A DNA stretch of 64,000 nt from Vanilla planifolia. Taxonomy: Eukaryota > Streptophyta > Magnoliopsida > Asparagales > Orchidaceae. The notes under the pieces were generated by a model. That model worked only from the letters and a program-made list of their open reading frames with translations, was not told the origin of the DNA and made no database searches. How positions within the stretch are numbered: the stretch's first letter is position 1; every line of letters starts with the position of its first letter. The stretch covers positions 26,278,670 to 26,342,669 of the forward strand of contig CM043872.1 in NCBI GenBank assembly GCA_023846275.1. The letters are read 5' to 3'. Made by a program: the position numbers and the translations under genes. This document shows, piece after piece, positions 35,801-47,800 of the stretch.

Positions 35801-38800
35801 CAAGAAACCTAACATTTAAGATCTAAACCACTCTATCCCATTCTAAATTTGGTTAAACTCAAACCCACCCGTCCCAAAAGTCAAGTTTAGTAGGGCAAAG
35901 TTGGTTACATAAAGGCATGTCAAGACAAGCATGGCATCAAATGAGTCAAAAGATGAGAAAGGTGAGACAAGAATGTAGGATGGAACAATGGCAATTGTCG
36001 CAAGATTGGGATAGGTAAGGTAAGGGAGGTGCAGTGATTAGGAAGAATGGGATAGGCTTTAATCATAAAGCCCAAACTAAATTTCATATTCATTTCTTGA
36101 ACCAGAGCCTGACTTCTCAATTTTTTTTAATTTTATGCCCAACATATAAAGTGCATATCATGGTGAGTTAGTGTGAATTCGATGGATTGGAGTACAAAAT
36201 ACTATGCTTAGTCCCAAATTAATGAAATGTCTCATTCTTAAATATATTATGGACATCAATCGTCATCTCAAGTCATCTAAACTACTATCTTAACTATTGA
36301 GATAAATTGTTGGGAATCCAATAAGACAATATACAAACCTTAATGCTCAATAAATACCAAGATCACACTACCCAATAACAACCAAATTTTATCTTCTCCA
36401 AATGCTGAATCTGAATCAAACTAGCAATTTCTCCATGGCCATTTAGAAAAAGAAATAAACATTGAGAGATAGTATCAAGATAGAAACGAGGGAGACCCAA
36501 CAATGATGTACCAAAACATGGAAGAAGAGAGAAACTCTATAAAATAAGAGAACACCTATTATTACTACTGCTATTACTTCAACTCTTATCTTAGTTGAAA
36601 AGTTTTTTGAATATTGTTAGATCAAGGACTATACACATTACAAGTGTTGGAAGGTAGATATTAAAGTTTTTCTTAAAAAATTAAAAAATGATATGAGAAA
36701 CAAAAATATAATAATACCTAAAGAGGGTGTAACGACCCGTTGCCACAAGCAACTAAACGTACAAGCTTTTATGTATTTTGTAGAATAATTTTCAATAGCT
36801 GTAATTACAATGTGAATATAAAATTGAACTGGGCGAACAAATTTTGGTTCTTGTCGCATAATTTTTGGAGCCCTAGATAATTTGTAATTAATTTTTAAAG
36901 TTATTAATAAATAATATTAACTAAATTAAAAACGAAAATCGGGATTTAAATATCCCAAAATTCCTTACCACATAAGAGTCTCCCGAAAATCATTTCCAGC
37001 ACACGAATTCCCAGACGCCTTGGGGTTTCCAAGAGTAGTGATTTCGGGGGACGAATCGGCAAGGTCCAGTCATCTGAAGGCCGACTCAAAGGAAAGAGTC
37101 AACGTTCGAAAGGTTTGATGCACAGGAAGAGTTATCCGGCATAACTGTTTGATCGGAATCGAGCGGGCCAAACGGTTTCCCGTCATCTGAAATTGAGGAA
37201 AATGAGTGTTATGGCCTTGATTCAAAGCATGAAAGGGAAAAAGAATTAGAGAAGGTAATTTGTTGTTGATTTTTCACATTATTTTCCCGTTGCATGCGAA
37301 CGTTTCAGACAAAATAGGGTCTCGCCGGCGAGCATGCAGCGTTGTTTCGCAGCAAGCCAATGGAAATATATATATATATATAAAGAGAATCCAAAAGAAG
37401 AAAAAAATAAAATAAAATGTGGAGAAAAATATGACAAAAAAATATATATATTTATAAGAAGATGTAAAATAAAAAAATGAGGAAGATTGTATGGTAATTT
37501 GTAGTAGATTTTTGAAAAAGATAAAAAAGAAAAAATTGATAGATTTCTTTTTATGCAAAGAAAAAATTGCCTTGAAGGCAATAAACCAATAAAGCACAGT
37601 TTTGGTTGGCAAAAACAAGTTGCAGAGGTAAGTTTAAATTTTAGTATTTTATTGATATGGATGTATGCAAGTGTAGGAATTAATTTAGGTATTTAATTAC
37701 TTACAAAAAATGAAAGAAAAAAGAAAAGATAAATAAATCAAGAGAGCATCTGGAATAAAGGTAGATGAATTTAATTATTTGTATTGTAAGTAGGTATGAT
37801 TTGATTTAAATCATATATGACATGATATTCATGATGCGCATAAATCGATATTGTAATAAACATTGAAAAAGAAAATAAAAAGATACGCATATTGGCATGA
37901 TGTGTGTCGTGCAATAAAAATAATAGGGTTAAATACCCTGATAGAAAAAGAGATGAAAATAGAATGTGAAATTTTCTTAGATTTGTTCCTATGATCCCTT
38001 GAGATGTGATGAGCACTAACACAGAATGCTAGGCATGACAAGATGAGTACCAGCACAGAATGCTGGGCATCATAAACACTAGTTTGATAATGAACTATGA
38101 TATTATATGAAATGTGATGAGTACCAGTACAGGATACAGAAAATCATAGACACTGCTTTGATACCGGGCTATGAGATGAGATGAGATGACATCAAATGCC
38201 TTCTCCGATACCACTTGCACTTAGTGCAGGGACGAGAGATAGAGAAAATATGTGATAGATATGGCTAACCAACTATGCCTACGAGCACACCTACGGACAG
38301 AGATCTAGAGATGATGAGATGTCACAGATGAGATTACACATGATTAGGACATGGTTGTATAGTCCTATGAGAACTATATTCGGGCTAGATATAAAGAAAA
38401 TAAAAAATAAAAAAAACAATATGAAATAAAATAAGAAAAATATGTGCATATTTGATGTGTGTACAATATGTTGCTATTCATGTTTTTATATATTGAGCAT
38501 TCATGATATGCTATGTGACATCACGTTATTACATTATATTTATCATACATTTGCTAGTTATTTATGTCAGTTCACCTACTGGATAATTTCATGCTCACCT
38601 CTACTTACATTATAAGACATCACAAATTTACACAGAGAGGGTACATAAAATGGCATGTGAGGTGTGTGAACACTCTCATATATGTTGATTTTATCTGTTA
38701 TCATGTTATTGAGGAATTTTACAGAACAGAACAAATATGTATGCATTTTTATTTGTTATGGTGAATCAGTAGAATTGTTATTAAAGTGAAAGCGTTGTAT

Positions 38801-41800
38801 CATTATTATGTCACCCCCATCCACGATGGTTTATGTCCTCACAATTAGCTACGTAAACTCTAATCTGTGCTATGAGTGGTGGGGTGTGACAGGGTGGTAT
38901 CAAAGCCTAAAGGTTGATAAAATTTAGAATTAGAGATACTAGCATAACATATGCATCACATATCTATTAAATAAAACTTTGTTTCATAAATGTGATTTTA
39001 GATAGGTAAATGAATATTGATATGTGGAATTTTGACGAATCAGGATTCAAGAACAATGAGATCTGAAAGAGTTACCTCCTAATTTGCAAGGATCTAACAG
39101 TCCAAATGTTCCAACGCGAGAAATATCATCTTCATCACAACATATAAGGATGCATGAAGAAGGTTACATCTTGCATAAATTAACTGATCAATTTCATCGT
39201 ATGCATCCCCCTCATTTTGTAGGAGACTCAGATCCTTTTACAGCAGAACAATGAACCACGCATATAACCAGGATATTTGATGCTATAGAGTGCCCTGATC
39301 ATAGGAGAGTTTCCCTAGCAATTATGGGGCTAGAGGATGATGCTATTGATTGGTGGGAATCACGCCACCGCATCAGATTCCACAGCATATCAGTGAAAGA
39401 GATTTCAATGCAAAAGTTTATCGATGATTTTGAAAGCAATTATATTCTTATATCTACATGGGAGATGTGATTAGATCTATCAAACTTGGTCCAAAATGAT
39501 TTGTCAATATCTGAATACGAAAAGAAGTTTACTACTTTGGCACGACATGTGCTTCATATAATAAGATCTGAGAAGCAGCGATGCTTTATGTTTCATAAGG
39601 GCCTACGGTATAACATTAAGGTAGCTTTGGTATCCTACAAGACATCTGACTTCTATGATCTTGTTGAAAATGTCAATTTGGTGGAGCAAAATCTGCAATT
39701 TTTAGAATCCCACAAAAAGAAATTGAAAAAGAAAAAAAAAATATAGACAGCAAAGGATACAGCTCCACACAAGAAAAATTTTAAAAGATTTCGAGGAGAT
39801 AGAAAATTTAATTATGGGGGATCAGGATCTGGTGCCAACAGCAGCAAGGACTGATATAGAGATTACTGGCAAGATTTCTCAGTATTCTTATTGTGGTAAA
39901 TTTCAAAAAAAGGTTTGTTGGTATAGGCAAAGTGGGAAATCCAATGCTTTACTTGTGGTGAGACAGGTCATATTGCCAGATTATGTCCCCACTCTGGTAC
40001 TATATCTAAGACAGTTTCAGCACCTATTAGTTTTGGTGGTAGACGTGGAGCATATAGAGGAAGAGGCATTGTATCTATCTCAAGGTTTGTAGGTGCTGGT
40101 CAAGGTCAGTTGGCAAGCAGTGGAGGACAGCCCAGAATGCATGCGATCTCTCAACAGGAGGAATCTCATTCCACTGATATTATATCAAGTATTATTATTT
40201 TAGCATATTCTAATATCTATATTTTTTAATAATAGAGCATCACATTCATTCATTTCTCAGTATACATGTGATAATATATCTATAGATTTACAACAAATAG
40301 AAACTGCATTGCTAATCAAATTACCTGATGATACTAAAATTAAAGCCGAGAAATGTATCAATGGATATATAGACATCCAAGGGAAGGAATTTGCTATGGA
40401 ATTGATAGTCCTACCTTTGCAAGAATTTGATATCATTTTGGGTATGAACTGGTTAGTAAAACATCAAGTATATAATGACTGTGTAACGAAAAAGATAAAG
40501 TTAAAAACCTAGGTTAGAGAAGTGACTTATTATGAAAATTGAAAGAAAATTTCTTTTATATCCATGATGAAAGCTTCTAAATTAATGTTAAAAGGATGTG
40601 AATGATTTTTGCTATCTATGATAGTTACTGATAAAAAATTTAGTAAACTTCAAGATGTTCTTATTATTTGTGAATATCTTGATATGTTTCTAGCAGAATT
40701 ATCAGGATTACTCCAAATAGAGAAATAGAGTTTGAAGTTCAGTTGATGCCAAGAAAAGAACCCATATCTAAAGCATCGTATAGAATGACACCTGCAAAGT
40801 TGCAATAAGTGAAAATCCAAAATCAAGAATTACTGGATAAGGGTTTTATTAGACCCAGTGTGTCTCCTTGGAGAGTACCAATTTTATTTGTCAAAAAGAA
40901 AGATGACAGTTTGAGAATTTGATTATAGAGAGTGGAACAGGATTACAATAAATAATCGATATCCTTTACCCCATATTGATGATTTATTTGATCAATTACA
41001 GGGTGCCGTAGTATTTTCAAAATTTATTTGAGGTCTGGTTATCACTAACTAAAAATAAAGAATAATGACATATCTAAGACTACTTTCAAGACTAGGTATA
41101 GACATTACAAATTTTTTGTGTTACCTTTTGGCCTCACAAATACAACTGCAGCATTTATAGATTTAAAGAATAGAATATTCAAAAAATATCTTAATCAATT
41201 TGTGATTGTTTTTATTGATGATATCCTTGAATATTGTAGAAGTACAGAAGATCATATTTGATATCTGCACATTATGTTACAAACATTACGTGCACATCAG
41301 TTGTATGCAAATTTTTCAAAATATAAATTTTGGTTATCCGAAGTGACATTTTTAGGACACGTTAGTGCAGAAGGAATACCTATAAATCCTCAAAAAATAG
41401 AGGTTATTATACATTAGCATCAACCTACAAATGTTACTGAGGTTAGAAGTTTTTTGGATTTTGCAAGATATTATAGAAAATTTGTGCAGAATTTTTCTCC
41501 CACTGTTGCACCATTATCCAAATTGACTCAGAAAGCTGTGAAATTTGAATAAGATTTCTTCTGTGAAGAGAGCTTTCAAAAGTTAATAGTAAAATTGACA
41601 TTAGTTCTAGTGTTGACTTTGCTTGAAGGAACTGAGGGTTATACCGTTTATAGTAATGCATCATTGCATGGATCGGGGTGTGTTTTAATGCAATTTGAAA
41701 AAGTTATAACATATGTTTCCAGACAATTGAAACCACATGAAAAAAATTATCCAGTTCATGATATAAAACTGGCAACAATTGTGTTTGTTTTGAAAATCTG

Positions 41801-44800
41801 AAGGCATTATCTTTATGAGGTGAAATGTGAAATTTTGATTAATCATGAAAGCTTGAAATATATATTTACTAAGAAAGAATTAAATTTTAGACAAAAAAGA
41901 ATATTAGAATTTATTAAAAATTATGATCTGCAAATTATTTATTATCCAGGTAAAGCAAATGTGGTTATTGATGCTTTGAGTAGAAAAGCACATTTTCATT
42001 TGATTATGGCTAAAAATGATGAAAAAAGAATTTCATTTGAAATTGATAATTTATTATTAGAGATAGAAACACAGAGAAATATACAGCTATTATATCAGTT
42101 GTCTATCAGGCCAGATTGAATTGAATCCATTAAAGAATATCAGTTTCAGAATGAAGAATGCTAGAAATTAATTCAAAAAATTAAAGATGGCTAGGAATTT
42201 GATTTTACTATTGATGAAAATAATATCCTGAGATTTCAAGGTTGTTTGTGCGTTCCTAATCATCAACAATTGAAACAACTATTATTAAAAGAAGCTCGTA
42301 ATTCAAAATATATCATTCATCCTAGAGGAACAAAAATGTATCATGAATTGAAACAACGATATTGGTGGCCTGGTATGAGAAACGATGCGGTAGAATAGGT
42401 CAGAAAATGTCTGATCTGTCAACAGATGAAAGGAGAACAACAAAAATCTAGCTATGGATTTTATTGTGGGACGGCCTAGATCATCGACAGGACATGATTG
42501 CATATGAGTGATAATTGACAGATTGACAAAATCTGCACATTTCTTAGCAATAAAAGTGACATATACAACTGAAAAATTAGCTCATATGTATTTACAGCAA
42601 ATAGTGAAATTGTATGGTGTGCTGAAAGAAATTGTATCTGATAGAGATTCAAAATTTATATCTCATTTCTGAAAAAAATATACATCAAGCTTTTGATACA
42701 TAGTTAAAATTTAGTACAACTTTCCACCCACAAACAGATAACCAAACAGAAAGAACAATTAAAAAGTCTTAGAAGATTTATTATGACTATGTATTATAGA
42801 CTTTGGAGGAGATTGGGAGAGTCATTTTCCTTTGGTGGTTTGCATATAATAACAGTTATCAAACTAATATTATGATGGCTCCTTATGAAGCTCTGTATAG
42901 AAGAAAATATTAATGTCCATTATATTGATTTGTGGGTAAAGAACGACAAATTATTGGGCCTGATTTTGTTGATGATGCTTCAAAAAAAGTGAAGCTAATT
43001 AAAGAAAGAATACAAACAGCACAAGATATATAGAAGAAATATTTTGACAGTAAACATAAGAATGTTGAATTCTGGACTGGTGATCATGTATTTATCAAAG
43101 TTAGAACAATTAAAGATGTTTTCAGATTTGGTAAAACAGAAAAATTAAAACCAAAATATATTAGCCTTTCTAGATTTCAAAAAAGATAGAACAGGTGGCT
43201 TACAAAATTGCTATACCAATATAATTTGTTAGAATACATAATGTATTCTATATATCTCTTCTGAAGAAATATGTATCTGATCCAGCACAAATAATCAACT
43301 ACGATACAAAGGGATTGAAATTCAACCTAACATAACATATCAAAAGAAACCGATAATGATATTAGATCGAAAAAAAAGTATTGAAAAACAAAGTAATTTC
43401 CATGGTAAGAGTATTGTGGCAAAATCATATTGATATAAAAACAACCTAAGAAATAGAAGTAGATATGAAAGCTCAAACCTAAATTTATTTTACAATTTTG
43501 GGACGAAATTTCTTGAGGAGAGATTGTAACAACCCGTTGTCGTAAATAACTAAAGGTACAAGCTTTTATACATTTTGTAGAATAATTTCCAATAGCTGGA
43601 ATTAGAATTTGAATATAAAATTGAATGGGGGAAATTTAGCAACAAATTTTGGCTCCTGTCGTGTAATTTTTGGACCCTAGAAAATTTGTAATTAATTTTT
43701 AAAGTTATTAATAAATATTATTAAAATAATATTAAATAAATTAAAAACGAAAATCGGGATTTAAATATCCAGCAATTCCTTACCGCATATGCGAGTCTCC
43801 CGAAAACCATTTCCCGAACGCGGCTTCCCCAATGCCTTAGGGTTTCCGAGAGCGGTGATTTCAGGAGGGGCGAATTGGCAAGGTCCGGTCGCCAAACTAC
43901 CAATGCAGAGGAAAGAGCCGACATTCGAAGAGGTTAATGCGCAGGAAGAGTTATCCGGTTGAGCTATTTGACCAGAACCCTAACCAAGCAGGCCGAACGA
44001 TTTCCCATCGCCAAAAATTGAGGAAAAGGAGTGTTGTGGTCTCAATTCAAAGCACGGAAGGGAAAAAAAATAGAAAAGATAATTTTTTGTTGATTTTTCA
44101 GACTTTTTTTCCCATTGCATGCTGATTTTTCGAACGAAATAGGATCCCGTCGGCGAGCATACAGCGTTGTTTCACCGCTGGCCAATGGAAAAAAAATATA
44201 CATATAGATAAAGAGAATCCAAAAAAAGAAAAAAATACAATAAAATGTAGAGAAAAATATAACAAGAAAAAAATATATTTGTAAGCAGATGTAAAATGAA
44301 AAAAAATAAGGAAGATTGTATTATAATTTGTGGTAGATTGTTACAAAAGAAAAAAATGAAAAAATTGATGGATTTCTTTTTATACAAAGAAAAAGTTGTT
44401 TTGAAGACAATAAATCAAGAAAGCATAGTTTTCATTGACAGGAACAAGTTGCAAAGATAACTTTCTTTTTTTTAGAGCCTTGGAAGGAGCAAATTTTACT
44501 AATGACCACACCTTGTCCTAAATCTTACTTATCAGGTTGGATTTAGATGAATTCAATAGCTCGAGTTGTGCGCCAATGCAAGGTGAAGCTTGAAATCACT
44601 CAAGAATATATTATGAAGTAGTACTACTTGATATATGTCATCTTAAGTTTTGCACATTTTTGGGATCAAAACATCTTATATCATTGTACTCAACAATATC
44701 AACTGAATAAAGAAGTCAAGAAATGCATTGTAAATTAAGATGCAAGAAAATGGCCATCTGATGTTATAGCAACACCACAGGTGAAGAGGTTAGTTAATGC

Positions 44801-47800
44801 AAGTTAGAGGAACATAGTGTTGGTCGTATGACCGAAAAGCTAATGGTGTCATGAAAGTCGTTGAAGATAACAAACCACTCAAAGAACCCATTAAGTCCTA
44901 TCCAGAATATTTTGAGGGGCTAAAAATCACCAAATTTGGGAGTGTATTGACACTAAATCATGGAGAATGACGAGATAAAGAAGTAGATCAAAGAATTGCT
45001 AGAGACTAAATCATTGAAGCCAAGCACTTTTCCATGTGGCTCACCAACTGTCATGCTTCCAAAAAAAAGATGACGGTTGTCATATGCACATCAAGTATCA
45101 AGCATTTAAGAAAAAATTACAATCAAGAATCAATACTTGCTACTCTACACAAGACTTGCAAGATCAACTTCAACATACCAAGTTCTTCACAAAGCTTGAC
45201 TTGTAACCAACATATAATTAGTTCAAATCCAAGAATGAGACACTTAGAAGGTAACTTTTAAATGAAACAATCTATGCAAGTGGCCCATAATGTCATTCAA
45301 ACTATGTAATATACCGATTATTTTTACTACAATAATAATGGCCATGAATCAAGAAATTTGTGATTATATTTCTTTCCTTATCTTTATTCATAAATTAATT
45401 TTTAAAGAAAATTAAATTTAGAACATATACACATTCAAGAACAAGTTATTAAAACTATTTCAACAAGCTTCTATAAGAATTTCTCCATCTTTTTAGTCCA
45501 ATCAAAGATAACATATAAATATTCACAAATAGTTAAATTTTAGATTCTAAAACCCAAATAGACTTGGGTCCAATCAATCTACAATCATTTGACTGAACTT
45601 GTCTAAATACATTATTGTTATTCTTTTCAACCCAAACATAAATAAGATACTTAGAATTATCTAATCTCACAATCCTTTAAAATAAATTCTTTTTTTTATA
45701 AAATAATTATAAACAAAAGATAAGACATAAGAGAAATTTTCAACACACATAAATTTAGTATTATGATAAAAAAACATCCTTATGCATGTTATTTGAGGCA
45801 ATACAATCAATAGTCATTAATAGTCTTGAGTAACTCAACTCTAATAGTCTTCAAGTCATCAAGAATCTCTCGTTTCTCTCATTCAAGTGATCACAAAGAC
45901 CAAGATATTCTTTGTGCTTCTTTTTCAAACTTTTATACTTCTTTGAAAACAATTTAAAGGCATCGACTAAATCAAGTAAATTAATCTCTGATTCAATATG
46001 GAAGAGACTACTTACCTCGTTATCTTAACTCCTAGAAGATGCATCATGATATGCCATAAAACAATCAAATCTTGTTTTCTACTTTCCTCACAACTTGAGG
46101 ATGCAACATTCTTGGCCAGGAAACAATAAATTCCCCTTCTCTTAACTCTCCTCATAGCTTGACAAAGATGTAAGTGGATCTAAATCACTCTAAGCTTTTA
46201 TCATGGTTTTCTTCTTCTTTTCTTTCTTATTTTTGTATTAATTATTGTTCTTTTCTACTAAATTTGAATGACATGTTTCTAATACTTTCTTATTATTGTT
46301 TTTGTAACTCATGTTGTTCTTTTCCTTAGATTTACCCATGGCACACTTATTTAAATATTTTTGTTAAACTTTCAGGGGTGGATTCTACATCAAAAAGCTC
46401 AACACTTGATAAAGTTGCAACAACCCTCAATTCTAGATCCTCCTTGGGTTGAGATTCCTCTTTTCTTCTCCTTGCCATCTCCATCTTATTGCTCATGAGT
46501 TTTCCAAATACTTCAAGTGAGAGATGGTCCAGATTCTTAGAAGCTTTGAATGTTATTATCAAAGGATCAAGCTTCTCAAACAACACCCAAAAAAATTTTC
46601 TTTACTTGTTCTATATTAATAAAAATTTTTCCTAAACTTGAAAGGTCATTCACAACATTAGTGAATCTGATAAACAGTCCTTAATTGACTCTCCATCAAC
46701 CATACGAAAAAGCTCATATCCATACGTATGTAAATTAATCTTAAACTCTTTTACTTAGTTCTTTCATGCATAACCTCAAGCTTTACCCAATTTTTATGGG
46801 CAGTCACAAGGTTCATAATCCCATTAAGTTCTAAGACTAGACCACAATGAAGGATATTCACAACCCTTCCATTAAATTGAATCTATGACGTTCATGTGGG
46901 GTGAATACATTTAATGGCTTCTTAACAAACTTATTATCAACCTTTTTAGAAGGATTTAGAATTTTCAACTATATTTCATAGATCAAGATCTACAAATTGA
47001 AAAAAACTTTGTAATCTATTTTTCCAAAACAAATAAAAATCTCCTTTAAACAAAGGAGTACGAGCCAACAAAGCCCCTTCTATCAAAATAGCATGATCAT
47101 CAACTTATACTTATCTTGAAGCAACAACTCAAGTAATACATTAACAATCATAACGTACGATTTTTTTGTCATCAAACTTCCATAGAGGGCCATGGGATTA
47201 ACACCATCATGCCATCTACTTTCAAGCTCGATTAGCATCTCTTCTCTTACATCACTAAAACTTAGGATAAAAATCTTAGCTATAACCACTTCACTTATAA
47301 TCAAGTTTTGCTAAGTTCAACTAGTCAAAGACCATTCAAGACATGTACAAGTTTTATACTAAACGGTATATTTAATCTAGAGTTCCAACTTGATCCTTTA
47401 GGAGGTATCACTAGACATGCCAAGAAAAGCTCAAAAACTCCTTGAGAAAATTAAGAATATCTATGGAGAGGTTAAGAAATAGCCTAAGAATTTTGAGAAA
47501 AATACAAAGAGAAACATGACCAACTTTGAGTGGAGAAGAGGTTTAAAGTTAACTGTATTTCTAGGCTGCATAGCAACAAAGATAGCTTGAAGGGAGATGG
47601 AAGGAAATTAAAGCTCACACACCATGGGCTTTTTCGAATTTCTATGAAGATTAGCAACAATTCTTAGTAGCTCAAATTACCGCCATACGACAAAATCTAC
47701 TCTATCACGAATGTCAAGAATCTGAATTCCTTCAAGCCATTAATGCTAAATGGAAGCGGCTCGAGATCTTACATAAATTGGATGTTCTATTGCTAGACAT

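Larger units (their letters stand above)
36728..44462 (+). mobile_element. Chromovirus-type Ty3/gypsy retrotransposon, degenerate, 3' LTR truncated
   Basis: Order: 5' LTR, tRNA-iMet PBS, gag with CCHC knuckle, protease, reverse transcriptase, RNase H, integrase, chromodomain-like tail, polypurine tract, partial 3' LTR. This order (RT before integrase) defines Ty3/gypsy, and the tail suggests a chromovirus of Tekay/Del kind. Every domain has stops or frameshifts, so the copy is dead. It lies inside the NDUFS5 intron, antisense to that gene. The LTR starts differ at 9 of the first 60 bases, mostly C/T and G/A transitions, which fits an old, methylated insertion. Confidence 0.93.

Noticed and set aside
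37274-37618. Phe/Ile-rich minus-strand open frames of 100-114 codons
   Set aside because: They lie within the gypsy LTR, in A-rich DNA read backwards, and a similar frame occurs in the other LTR (44,172-44,387).
36728-37632. LTR length of 0.9 kb, judged from where the two LTRs stop matching
   Set aside because: The TG...CA border and primer-binding site at 38,885-38,906 show the 5' LTR is longer; the shorter match reflects truncation of the 3' copy.
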